NCBI GenBank assembly: GCA_000720845.1
Contig: JODU01000031.1
Coordinates: 1-64,000 of the forward strand
Length of the DNA: 64,000 nucleotides
Direction: 5' to 3'
Origin: Kitasatospora aureofaciens
GTDB lineage: Bacteria > Actinomycetota > Actinomycetes > Streptomycetales > Streptomycetaceae
Below, in pieces: positions 32,923 through 40,721 of this stretch. The position numbers and the translations under genes are program-made. The notes beneath the pieces were generated by a model, which was not told the DNA's origin, ran no database searches, and worked only from the letters and a program-made list of their open reading frames with translations. Position 1 is the first letter of the stretch; the number at the start of each line of letters is the position of its first letter.

Positions 32923-34190
32923 GGAAGGACCTCCGGGGCGGGAAACGTTTCGTACGCGGATGTATGGGGGGATGAGGACGACCGCTCGGTCTCGTCGCTG
33001 AGCCCGGGGCGGTCGGACCGCTGCTGCGCGCGGTCGCGGGCTAGGCCCGCCTCCGGCAGTCGCAGGGTGAAGGTGGAGCCCTGGCCTTCGGCGCTCCACA
33101 CCGTGACCTCCCCGCCGTGCGAGGCGACCACGTGTTTGACGATCGCGAGACCCAGACCGGTGCCTCCGGTGGCCCGGGAACGGGCCGGGTCGACGCGGTA
33201 GAAGCGCTCGAAGACGCGCTCCTTGTCCTTCTCCGAGATGCCGATGCCCTGGTCGGTCACGGCGATCTCGATCAGGTCGCCGCCGGGGGCGGCGACACGG
33301 CGGGCGGCTATGCCGACGCGGGTGCGGGCCGGCGAGTAGTTGACGGCGTTCTCGACGAGGTTGCCGAGGGCGGCGGCGAGCTGGCCGCGGTTGCCGCGTA
33401 CGTGCAGATCCGCCGTTCCTCCGGCGGCCATGGTGATCTGCTTGGTGCCGGCCGCGTGCCGGCAGCGGTCGATGGCCTCGGCGACCAGCTCGTCCACCCG
33501 GACGGGCTCGGCGTCGTCGAGGGGGTCGTCGTTCTGGACGCGGGAGAGGTCGATCAGCTCCTGGACGAGGTTGGTGAGCCGGGTCGCCTCGATCTGCATC
33601 CGGCCGGCGAACCGCTCCACGGCCTCCGGGTCGTCGGCCGCGTCCATCACGGCCTCGGACAGCAGCGAGAGCGCCCCCACGGGTGTCTTCAGCTCGTGGC
33701 TCACATTGGCGACGAAGTCGCGCCGTACGGCCTCGATGCGGCGGGCCTCGGTGAGGTCCTCGACCAGCAGCAGCACCAGCCGCGAACCGAGGGGCGCGAC
33801 CCGCGCGGAGACGGCGAGGGCCTCCCCCCGCCCGTTCCCGCGCCGGGGCAGGTCCAGCTCGACCTGCCGTATCTCGCCGTCCCGCCGGGTGTCCCTGGCC
33901 ATCTGGAGCATGGGCTCGACGGCGAGCTTGCCGCCCCGGACCAGGCCGAGGGCGTACGCCGCCGAGCTGGCCTTCACCACCGCGTCGGCCTCGTCCAGGA
34001 CGACCGCGGAGGAGCGCAGTACCGAGAGGACGGTGTCGACACCGGGCGGCAGCACGGGGTCCGTGTGCAGCGAGGTGCGGGTGGGGCGCTTCTGCTCCCG
34101 CTCGCTCCAGCGGAACGCCAGCACGGCGATGACACCGGTGAGCACTCCGGCGATCGCTGCCGCTGCGGCGACCGCCGCGTTCACGTCCAT
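32919..34190 (-). CDS. phoR: sensor histidine kinase PhoR
   Basis: 423 aa, close to the known Streptomyces PhoR length. One N-terminal membrane helix (residues about 5-27), a PAS-like region (VLRSSAVVLDEADAVVKASS), H-box DFVANVSHELKTPVGALSLL, N-box NLVENAVNYSP, and G-boxes DQGIGISEKDKERVFERFYR and TGGTGLGLAIVKHVV. It lacks a large extracellular sensor loop, which fits sensing through the Pst/PhoU proteins. ATG start just beyond the divergent regulatory region shared with phoU. The C-terminal 45 residues are Arg/Ser-rich and unstructured. Confidence 0.95.
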   Translation of the reverse strand: MDVNAAVAAAAAIAGVLTGVIAVLAFRWSEREQKRPTRTSLHTDPVLPPGVDTVLSVLRSSAVVLDEADAVVKASSAAYALGLVRGGKLAVEPMLQMARDTRRDGEIRQVELDLPRRGNGRGEALAVSARVAPLGSRLVLLLVEDLTEARRIEAVRRDFVANVSHELKTPVGALSLLSEAVMDAADDPEAVERFAGRMQIEATRLTNLVQELIDLSRVQNDDPLDDAEPVRVDELVAEAIDRCRHAAGTKQITMAAGGTADLHVRGNRGQLAAALGNLVENAVNYSPARTRVGIAARRVAAPGGDLIEIAVTDQGIGISEKDKERVFERFYRVDPARSRATGGTGLGLAIVKHVVASHGGEVTVWSAEGQGSTFTLRLPEAGLARDRAQQRSDRPGLSDETERSSSSPHTSAYETFPAPEVLP

Positions 34191-34263
34191 GTCTCCAGGT
34201 TAGGCACGGCGAACCGTCCCACCCCAGCCATCGGGGTGCGACCTCGAACACTCGTCGCCCAGA

Positions 34264-34296
34264 GTTCACCTTGGAGCCAGGGACGGTTCATTTGGG
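34264..34296. promoter_or_regulatory. PHO box (PhoP operator) between phoR and phoU
   Basis: Three contiguous 11-bp direct repeat units: GTTCACCTTGG (34264-34274), a degenerate AGCCAGGGACG (34275-34285) and GTTCATTTGGG (34286-34296). The outer units fit the known Streptomyces PhoP unit beginning GTTCA. It lies 74 bp before the phoR start and 109 bp before phoU, placed to control both directions. Confidence 0.9.
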
Positions 34297-34404
34297 GTGC
34301 CGGAAACGGACGCGTACAGGCCGGAACGTGTAAGCGTGGGGGCACGGCGAGGGGCGCGAGGCCGTCTGCGAGCCCCCGAAACGGACGTACGAGAGGGAAT
34401 CCTG

Positions 34405-35094
34405 ATGCGGGACGCGTACCACGAGGAACTTGATTCGATCGGTGACGGTCTGGTGGAGATGGCCCGGCTGGTCGGGTCGGCCATCGGACGCGCCACGACC
34501 GCGATCCTCGACTCCGACCTGAAGCTGGCGGAGGCCGTCATCGAGGCCGATCAGAAGGTCGACGCCCTCCAGCACGAGCTGGAGGCCCGGGCGATAACCC
34601 TGCTGGCCCGGCAGCAGCCGGTGGCGACGGACCTGCGCATCGTCGTCACCTCGCTGCGGATGTCGGCCGACCTGGAGCGCTCGGGCGACCTGGCCCAGCA
34701 CGTGGCCAAGCTGGCCCGGCTGCGCTACCCGGAGCGTGCGGTGCCGCACGACCTGCACGCCACCATCCTGGAGATGGGCCAGCTCGCCCAGCGCCTGATG
34801 GCGAAGGCCGCCGAGGTGATCATCACCAAGGACGTCGACCTGGCCCTCCAGCTGGAGCAGGACGACGACGCGATGGACCTCCTGCACCGCACCCTCTTCC
34901 AGCACCTGATGGACGACCGTTGGAAGCACGGCATCGAGACGGCGGTCGACGTCACCCTGCTGGGCCGCTACTACGAGCGCTACGCCGACCACGCGGTCGC
35001 GGTCGCCAAGCGGGTGGTCTACCTGGTCACCGGCGAGCACGCGGACGACCTCCAGGCGGACATCCAGCCGGCGACACAGGTCGAGGGGGCCTGA
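34405..35094 (+). CDS. phoU: phosphate signalling protein PhoU
   Basis: 229 aa. Two similar three-helix halves, each with a metal-cluster motif region: the first around LDSIGDGLVEMARLVGSAIG and ARQQPVATDLRIVVTSLRMS, DLERSGDLAQH; the second with DDAMDLLHRTLF and LLGRYYERYADHAVAVAKRV. PhoU damps PhoR signalling when phosphate is plentiful, through the Pst transporter. The start ATG has GAGAGGGA upstream. It is divergent from phoR across the PHO box; in S. coelicolor and S. lividans phoU and mtpA form one PhoP-controlled unit, and the same order is seen here. Confidence 0.95.
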   Translation: MRDAYHEELDSIGDGLVEMARLVGSAIGRATTAILDSDLKLAEAVIEADQKVDALQHELEARAITLLARQQPVATDLRIVVTSLRMSADLERSGDLAQHVAKLARLRYPERAVPHDLHATILEMGQLAQRLMAKAAEVIITKDVDLALQLEQDDDAMDLLHRTLFQHLMDDRWKHGIETAVDVTLLGRYYERYADHAVAVAKRVVYLVTGEHADDLQADIQPATQVEGA

Positions 35095-35129
35095 GCGCCT
35101 GGGGCCCGAGCGCCTGGGTCCCGCGCGCG

Positions 35130-35173
35130 TCAACGGCGCACTGGGGCGCGCGTTCGCTTCCGTGCGCCGTTGA
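35130..35173 (+). terminator. hairpin between phoU and mtpA
   Basis: Arms TCAACGGCGCAC (35130-35141) and GTGCGCCGTTGA (35162-35173), 12 perfect pairs, 20-base loop. It could attenuate read-through from phoU into mtpA or stabilise the phoU message. Confidence 0.6.
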
Positions 35174-35244
35174 TGCGACGGCCGATCGGTGCGTGCAATG
35201 GACTCATACACCCGGGTCCCAGGCACCCGCTTCCAGGAGGAACC

Positions 35245-35400
35245 ATGGCCGATTCCCCCAGCACGAAGCCCGACCCCGCGCAGGAACGCCCCACCGAGCA
35301 GCCCACCGAGATCCGCAGCCTCCCGCTGATCGCCGCCTGCGGCTGCGGTTCGGGCTGCGGCTGCGGCTGCCAGTCGGGCAGCCCCTGCCAGTGCGGCTGA
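35245..35400 (+). CDS. mtpA: metallothionein-like small protein MtpA
   Basis: 51 aa with an excellent AGGAGGAA ribosome site. A polar, disordered first half (MADSPSTKPDPAQERP...) is followed by LPLIAACGCGSGCGCGCQSG, then SPCQCG: seven cysteines in 20 residues with C-G-C and C-x-x-C spacing. Such clusters bind soft metals (Zn, Cu, Cd). The place behind phoU matches the reported phoU-mtpA unit of S. lividans, which is induced under phosphate limitation. A terminator follows. Confidence 0.88.
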   Translation: MADSPSTKPDPAQERPTEQPTEIRSLPLIAACGCGSGCGCGCQSGSPCQCG

Positions 35401-35427
35401 CGCGGTAGCGGCAGGCGGCGGACAGTG

Positions 35428-35460
35428 GTGTGACGGCCGGGTTCGCCCCGGCCGTCACAC
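35428..35460 (+). terminator. terminator after mtpA
   Basis: Arms GTGTGACGGCCGG and CCGGCCGTCACAC, 13 perfect pairs with a 7-base loop GTTCGCC, 27 bp past the mtpA stop. Confidence 0.82.
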
Positions 35461-35504
35461 GGGCGCACCCTGGAAGAAAGACCCTGAAGGGGGTGCGAGG
35501 CACC

Positions 35505-35753
35505 ATGGCTCACTTCATGGACGTACACCGTGGGATGCACGGCATCACCTCGGACCAGCTGCACCAGGCCCACCAGGCCGACCTCTCCCTGGAGAAGGAC
35601 GAGGGCGTCCACTTCGAACAGGCGTGGGCGGACCCGGCGTCCGGCACGATCTACTGCCTCTCCGAGGGGCCGTCGGCCGAGGCGGTCCAGCGCGTGCACG
35701 AACGGGCGGGCCACAAGGCGGACGAGATCCACGAAGTCCCCCTGTCGGCATGA
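35505..35753 (+). CDS. SCO4226-like small ferredoxin-fold protein (DUF4242)
   Basis: 82 aa. HFMDVHRGMHGITSDQLHQA, HQADLSLEKDEGVHFEQAWA and IYCLSEGPSAEAVQRVHERA match the DUF4242 family; the S. coelicolor member SCO4226, from the same genomic place, is known as a nickel-binding protein with a dimeric ferredoxin-like fold. His residues near the N terminus (H3, H8, H12) and the later H/E pairs are candidate ligands. AGGGGG precedes the ATG. Next to mtpA, it gives this segment a metal-handling flavour. Confidence 0.88.
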   Translation: MAHFMDVHRGMHGITSDQLHQAHQADLSLEKDEGVHFEQAWADPASGTIYCLSEGPSAEAVQRVHERAGHKADEIHEVPLSA

Positions 35754-35924
35754 GCCGGGCAGGGCTCCCTCAGAAGGCGTGCCGGGCTTCCGGCCAGGTA
35801 CCGCGTCCCGCGACTTGAGTACGGGTACTCAGGTCCGGGCCCCGCTCCCGTCCGACCCTGGAGACAGGGAGCCGGAAGCCTGGAAGCCGGACGTAGACGA
35901 CGAGCACGGGGAGCCCGAGACCCG

Positions 35925-36311
35925 ATGACGAAGACGAAGACGAAGACGAAGACGACCACCCTCACCACCCGGATACGCGCCCTGACCCGCCTGAGCGTCA
36001 CCAACCGGGTCTCGGCGGTCTATCTCGGCCTGGTCGGCGGCGCGATGGCCGTCGCCGCGGCGCAGCCCCTCTTCGCGACCGGCCCCGACGCGTCCCTCAT
36101 CTGGGTCTGGCCGGCCCTGTTCACCTTCCCGGCCTTCGGCTTCGTGGCCTGGCTCGGCGAGGCGGGCTGGGGCGGCGACGCCCCGACGTGGTTCTTCATC
36201 GGCGGCATCGTGCTCTCCGCGCTGGTCCAGTCGCTGGCCCTCGGGGCGGTGTGGCGGGCCCTGCGGGGGCGCCGGGGAGGCCGCGCGCATCACCTGACTA
36301 CGGCGAACTGA
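35925..36311 (+). CDS. small three-helix membrane protein
   Basis: 128 aa. N terminus TKTKTKTKTTTLTTRIRALT, coded by four perfect ACGAAG hexamers, then three hydrophobic segments: VSAVYLGLVGGAMAVAAAQP, LIWVWPALFTFPAFGFVAWL and WFFIGGIVLSALVQSLALGA. Resembles the SCF41-type hypothetical membrane proteins of Streptomyces; no function known. Start at ATG 35925 has GGAGCC upstream. Confidence 0.72.
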   Translation: MTKTKTKTKTTTLTTRIRALTRLSVTNRVSAVYLGLVGGAMAVAAAQPLFATGPDASLIWVWPALFTFPAFGFVAWLGEAGWGGDAPTWFFIGGIVLSALVQSLALGAVWRALRGRRGGRAHHLTTAN

Positions 36312-36371
36312 CGACGGTGAACTGACCCCGCCGCCCCATGGGGACGGGCCCCCGGGTGCGAGAGTGACCCC

Positions 36372-37655
36372 ATGACGGCACCAGGAACCACGGTCGTGGC
36401 GGTCGACGAGGCCGAGGACATCGCGGTGGACGGGCTGCGCTGGCTGACGGCGACGGCACGCAAGACCCCCGACGGCGGCCTCGCCTGGCCGGTCAGACCG
36501 TCGGAGGACGCCGTGGAGCCGATGCTCTACAACGGCACGGCCGGCACCGTCCCCGTACTCCTGGAGGCGTGGCGGCACTTCGGTGACGACGCGTACGCCG
36601 ACACCGCCCTGCGCGCGGCCCGCGACCTCGCCGCCCGCGTCGACGACCTGGACGACGACTCCCTGTACTTCGGCCGCACGGGGCTGGCCCTGGTCCTGCG
36701 GTCCGTCCACGACTCACTGGGCGACACGGCCGCGGGCGACGCCGCCGACCGCGCCCTGCGCCTCGTCCGCTCCCGTTTCGACGGCACCCGCTGGGGCGAG
36801 CTGTTCGAGCTGATGGGCGGCAACGCGGGCATCGGCCTGGGCGCCCTCCTGTGCGGCGACCCCGACCTGGCCGTCCTGGCGGTGGAACCGTACCTGCGGA
36901 CGGCGGAGCAGACCTCGAACGGCGTCCACTGGCCCCACCGCCCCGGTACCGACTCCCGCCTGCACCACGTCTCGCACGGCACCCTCGGCATCGCCCTGGC
37001 CCTCGCCCGCGTCGGCGGCGCCACCGGCCGCGGGGACCTGCTCGACCTGGCGCTGTCCGCCACCGCCGACGTCGTGGCGCGGGACTCCGAGGGCCCCGAC
37101 GGCTTCCTGGCCCCGCACTCCACCCCGCAGTTCCTCCCCGACCTGATCGACCCGGTCAGCTACGGCTGGTGCCACGGCCCGTCCGGCGACGCCCAGCTCT
37201 TCCGCACCCTGCGGGACGTCACGTCCGACCCCGCCTGGACCGCCCTGGCCGACCGCTGCTGGCACACCGTCACCCACTCCGGCCTCCCCCGGCGGCTGCG
37301 CCCCGGCTTCTGGGACAACAACGGCCGCTGCTGCGGCACCGCGGGCGTCCTGGCCCTGGCCTGCGACCGGATCGCCGAGCAGCGGGACGCGTCCGACTTC
37401 GCCGACGTCCTGGTCACCGACCTGACCGCCCGCGCGATCCGGGACGGCGAGGGCGCCCGCTGGTCCAACGTCGACTTCCGGTCCACGCCGGGTGAGCTCG
37501 AACCGCAGACCGGCTGGGCGATGGGCAACGCGGGAATCGTCCGCGAGCTGCTCCGCTACGTACGCCTGGCCCGTGGCGGCGATCCGGGGTACGCCTTCAC
37601 GTGGCCGGACCAGCCGCCGGTGGCCACCGCGCCGGGTCGACCGCCCGCGCGGTGA
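36372..37655 (+). CDS. stand-alone LanC-like protein
   Basis: 427 aa, an alpha/alpha-barrel with repeated helix pairs. LanC hallmarks are present: HHVSHGTLGIALALARVGG, the zinc Cys in YGWCHGPSGD and the second zinc site in NNGRCCGTAGVLAL. Canonical LanC enzymes have Cys-His at the second site; here it is Cys-Cys, a variant seen in LanC-like proteins. No lanthipeptide precursor, dehydratase or transporter gene is adjacent, so cyclisation of a local peptide is doubtful; a LanC-like adduct-forming or signalling role is equally possible. Its 3' end overlaps the convergent SDR gene by 59 bp. Confidence 0.85.
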   Translation: MTAPGTTVVAVDEAEDIAVDGLRWLTATARKTPDGGLAWPVRPSEDAVEPMLYNGTAGTVPVLLEAWRHFGDDAYADTALRAARDLAARVDDLDDDSLYFGRTGLALVLRSVHDSLGDTAAGDAADRALRLVRSRFDGTRWGELFELMGGNAGIGLGALLCGDPDLAVLAVEPYLRTAEQTSNGVHWPHRPGTDSRLHHVSHGTLGIALALARVGGATGRGDLLDLALSATADVVARDSEGPDGFLAPHSTPQFLPDLIDPVSYGWCHGPSGDAQLFRTLRDVTSDPAWTALADRCWHTVTHSGLPRRLRPGFWDNNGRCCGTAGVLALACDRIAEQRDASDFADVLVTDLTARAIRDGEGARWSNVDFRSTPGELEPQTGWAMGNAGIVRELLRYVRLARGGDPGYAFTWPDQPPVATAPGRPPAR

Positions 37656-38463
37656 GACGGTGCAGGCGCAGGGCGGCGTCCCGGTCGAAGGCCGCTCCCT
37701 TCAGGGCGAGTCGGCGTGAGGTGCGGTAGGCGGTGAAGGGTTCGCCCGGGGGTCCGTCCAGGAGACGGACCATGGGGGCCACCGCCTTGGTCACGGGGGT
37801 GGCGAACAGGGCGAAGGCCGCCTTGGTGACGGTGCGCAGGGGCTGGGGCAGGTGCTCGGGCATCCCGGTCGCCACGACTCCGGGGTTGTACCCGACGTAG
37901 CGGACCGGCGTTTCGGGGTGGACAGCGCCGAAGGCGACGCCGAGCAGGTCGTTGGCGCGGAAGGACTGCAGGGTGGCCCTGGTCCCGCTGTACCCGTTCT
38001 CCAGCTGCAGGTCGTCCCAGTGGATCCGGCCCAGCGGAGTGCCGGGGGTGCCGACGTTCATGATGACGGGCCGCGGGGCGGACTCCAGCGCGTGGCGCAG
38101 TCCGTGGCTGAGGACGTACCGGCTCAGGTAGGCGAGCGCGAAGCTGTGCTCGAACCCCTCGGCGGTGACGGTACGGGGCCCGAAGAGCCGGTACCGCTGG
38201 GCGCAGAGGACGAGCTTGTCGACCGAGGGGCAGGTGCTCTCGATCGCGGTGACGAGTTCGCGGGCGGTCCGGACGGAGGTGAGGTCGCAGGGCAGGAAGA
38301 CGGCACGGCCGCCTGCGGAGAGCGCCGCCGCCTCGGCGAGCAGGGCTTCGCCCTTGGCGGGCGTACTGCCCACGGCGATCACCCGCTCCCCCTGGCGCAG
38401 GTAGTGCAGCGCGAGCCCCTTGCCGAGCCCGTCGGTACCTCCGGTGATGACCACGGTCCGCAT
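37597..38463 (-). CDS. short-chain dehydrogenase/reductase-like protein
   Basis: 288 aa from ATG 38463, chosen because GAGGAG lies six bases upstream; two earlier in-frame ATGs lie in the operator region. Nucleotide-binding loop TVVITGGTDGLGKGLALHYL and FLPCDLTSVRTARELV mark an extended Rossmann fold. The usual YxxxK pair is not found: the matching stretch reads LQSFRANDLLGVAF. YVGYNPGVVATGMPEHL and a membrane-proximal hydrophobic stretch follow. It may be a catalytically altered SDR. It is divergent from the TetR gene and probably repressed by it. Confidence 0.82.
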   Translation of the reverse strand: MRTVVITGGTDGLGKGLALHYLRQGERVIAVGSTPAKGEALLAEAAALSAGGRAVFLPCDLTSVRTARELVTAIESTCPSVDKLVLCAQRYRLFGPRTVTAEGFEHSFALAYLSRYVLSHGLRHALESAPRPVIMNVGTPGTPLGRIHWDDLQLENGYSGTRATLQSFRANDLLGVAFGAVHPETPVRYVGYNPGVVATGMPEHLPQPLRTVTKAAFALFATPVTKAVAPMVRLLDGPPGEPFTAYRTSRRLALKGAAFDRDAALRLHRLTARAVDPARWPPAAGPAT

Positions 38464-38485
38464 CCCCAGCTCCTCAGCCATATGT

Positions 38486-38558
38486 GGATATGCCATATCC
38501 GCTTACTGGCATCGGGACGGTACCACGGATCCCACTCGAAGCGGATACGATCTATCCG
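38486..38558. promoter_or_regulatory. two operator palindromes between SDR and TetR genes
   Basis: GGATATG-C-CATATCC at 38486-38500 and CGGATA-N5-TATCCG at 38542-38558. Both share GGATA-N5-TATCC, so the same dimer can bind twice. They lie in the 130-bp divergent promoter region, the first one covering the SDR leader. Confidence 0.82.
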
Positions 38559-38593
38559 ATTGTGCGGTCAGGGCGGCCGGCAGAGGGGCGGGC

Positions 38594-39244
38594 ATGAGCA
38601 GCGAGCGAGAGGCCGGGGAAACGGACGCGGCACCGGCACCAGCACCGACGGCGGCACCGGCGCGCCCGCTCCGGCGCGACGCGGAGCTGAACCGCCGCCG
38701 CATCCTTCAGGCAGGGCGGGAGGTCTTCGCCGTACGCGGGCTGCAGGCCACGCTCAACGACGTCGCGCACCACGCCGGGCTCGGAGTCGGCACCGTCTAC
38801 CGCAAGTTCCCCGACAAGCAGGCACTGGCCGAGGCCGTCTTCGGCGAGGAACTCGAAGAGATCGCGGCGATGGCACGGGAGGCCCGGGACGCGGACGACG
38901 CCTTCGGCGCCCTGGCCGGCTTCCTGGAGAAGGCACTGGCACGGGCGGCGCACAACCGCGGGCTGCGCGAACTGATGCGCCGGGGCACCGTGGAGGGGGC
39001 CGCTCTCACGCGGGCACGGCAGGCGATCACCGCGCACTGCGAGCACCTCCTGGCCCGGGCGCGCGCCGAGGGCGCGCTGCGCGACGGGGTCACCGAGGCC
39101 GACCTCGCGCCGATCGCGGCGATGATCGACGCGGTGATGGCGCTGCCCGCCGAGCAGCCGTCACAGCTGTGGCGCCGCTGTCTGGTGATCGTCCTCGACG
39201 GACTCCGCAGCTACCCGGGCCAGGCGCAGCTGCCCGGCCCCTGA
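38594..39244 (+). CDS. TetR-family repressor
   Basis: 216 aa. Ala/Pro leader, then the HTH: RRDAELNRRRILQAGREVFA, TLNDVAHHAGLGVGTVYRKF, PDKQALAEAVFGEEL. The C-terminal domain is of the SbtR-type (ALAGFLEKALARAAHNRGLR, LMRRGTVEGAALTRARQAI). Divergent from the SDR gene with two matching palindromes between; self-control and SDR control are the natural reading. The ligand is unknown. Confidence 0.9.
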   Translation: MSSEREAGETDAAPAPAPTAAPARPLRRDAELNRRRILQAGREVFAVRGLQATLNDVAHHAGLGVGTVYRKFPDKQALAEAVFGEELEEIAAMAREARDADDAFGALAGFLEKALARAAHNRGLRELMRRGTVEGAALTRARQAITAHCEHLLARARAEGALRDGVTEADLAPIAAMIDAVMALPAEQPSQLWRRCLVIVLDGLRSYPGQAQLPGP

Positions 39245-39338
39245 CCGGCGGGGGCGGCGGGCGCCGACCGAACCGAACCGCAGCGATCGGGCGCCGTGGC
39301 GGCGCCCCCTGCCACGGTGGATGCCGAAGGGAGGCCTC

Positions 39339-40208
39339 ATGATCTCGGCACTGAACCACCTGGTCGACCTGGTCGAGGACCGCCTCGGCGAGGAGCCGGA
39401 CGTCCCCGCGCTGGCCGCGACGCTCGGCACGACCGAGTACCACCTGCGTCGGATGTTCTCGTCGCTGGCGGGCATGCCGCTGTCGGAGTACGTCCGCCGG
39501 CGCCGCATGACCGTCGCCGCCGCCGACGTCGTACGGGGCGGGGACGACCTGCTGGGCATCGCCGTCCGGTACGGATACGGCTCCACGGAGGCGTTCGGGC
39601 GCGCGTTCCGGTCGGTCCACGGCGCCGCCCCGCGCGACGTACGCCGTGACGGAGGCCCCCTTCGGACACAGCCGCAGCTCAGGTTCCGCCTGACCGTCGA
39701 GGGGAGCACCTCCATGGACACCCGTTTCGCCGACCGCCCCGCCTTCCGCCTGATCGGACACGCGACCCGCGTCCCGCTGATCCACGAGGGCGTCAACCCG
39801 CACATCCAGCAGCACATCGCCGCACTCCCCCAGGAGGCCCACGCCCGCCTGAAGTCCCTCGGCGACACGGACCCGGCCGGCCTGCTCCAGGTCTGCGACG
39901 ACGTGGCCCAGGACAGTGCGGAGGGCACGGAGCTGACCTACCTGCACGGCGTCGCGGTCTCCGGGGACACCCCGGCCCCCGACGACCTCGACGCCATCGA
40001 GGTTCCGGCCGGCACGTGGGCGGTCTTCCGCAGCTCGGGCCCCTACCCGGACGCCCTCCAGACCACCTGGGCGGCCACCGCGTCCGAGTGGTTCCCCTCC
40101 AACCCGTGGCGCCTGCGCCCCGGCCCGTCGATCGTCGCCGTCCTGGACCGGGCGGCCGACTTCACGACGGCGACGACGGAGCTGTGGCTCCCGGTGGAAC
40201 CGGCCTGA
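39339..40208 (+). CDS. AraC-type regulator with GyrI-like effector domain
   Basis: 289 aa from ATG 39339, preceded by GAAGGGAGG; the earlier ATG at 39321 lies before this site. Residues 1-105: AraC double HTH (DVPALAATLGTTEYHLRRMF, SLAGMPLSEYVRRRRMTVAA, GIAVRYGYGSTEAFGRAFRS). Residues about 130-289: GyrI/BmrR-like ligand domain (PAFRLIGHATRVPLIHEGVN, IEVPAGTWAVFRSSGPYPDA, ending ATTELWLPVEPA). Such proteins sense small lipophilic cations or drugs and activate efflux or detoxification genes. Confidence 0.9.
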   Translation: MISALNHLVDLVEDRLGEEPDVPALAATLGTTEYHLRRMFSSLAGMPLSEYVRRRRMTVAAADVVRGGDDLLGIAVRYGYGSTEAFGRAFRSVHGAAPRDVRRDGGPLRTQPQLRFRLTVEGSTSMDTRFADRPAFRLIGHATRVPLIHEGVNPHIQQHIAALPQEAHARLKSLGDTDPAGLLQVCDDVAQDSAEGTELTYLHGVAVSGDTPAPDDLDAIEVPAGTWAVFRSSGPYPDALQTTWAATASEWFPSNPWRLRPGPSIVAVLDRAADFTTATTELWLPVEPA

Positions 40209-40232
40209 GTTTCTGCATGCTCAGAGGGGACT

Positions 40233-40613
40233 TCAGAGGGGCCCGAGCCGGGCCTTGAGCAGACAGAACTCATTGCCCTCGGGATCGGCGAGGACGTGCC
40301 ACGACTCCTCGCCGGTCTGCCCGATGTCGGCCGGCCGCGCCCCGAGCTTCAGGAGGCGTTCCAGCTCGGCGTCCTGATCCCGGTCGGTGGCGTTGACGTC
40401 GATGTGCAGCCGGGACTTGCCGGGCTCCGGCTCGTCCCGGCGACTGAGGATGATCGTCGGCTGCGGCCCGCCGAACCCCTCACGCGGCCCGATCTCGAAG
40501 AACTCGTTCCCGTCACGGTCCAGCACGACGAAGTCCAGCACCTCGCACCAGAACCGCGCCAGCACCTCGGGGTCGCGACAACCGAGCACAAGCTCACTGA
40601 TCCGACATGCCAT
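40233..40613 (-). CDS. VOC-family (glyoxalase-like) protein
   Basis: 126 aa, a single vicinal-oxygen-chelate domain of two beta-alpha-beta-beta-beta halves: LVLGCRDPEVLARFWCEVLD at the start, SRLHIDVNATDRDQDAELER in the middle and SWHVLADPEGNEFCLLKA at the end. The HIDV and EFCLL positions give the paired metal-type ligands. Substrate unknown; members act as glyoxalases, dioxygenases or antibiotic-binding proteins. Confidence 0.85.
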   Translation of the reverse strand: MACRISELVLGCRDPEVLARFWCEVLDFVVLDRDGNEFFEIGPREGFGGPQPTIILSRRDEPEPGKSRLHIDVNATDRDQDAELERLLKLGARPADIGQTGEESWHVLADPEGNEFCLLKARLGPL

Positions 40614-40721
40614 GGACGAAACCTGCTCTCAGTCTCGGAATCACCGGTACGAACGCGCTGGTGACCGTACCTGGAGGGGCGGACGGGGGCGAAGGGTTTT
40701 CCACTGCTAGCTTCCGGAACC

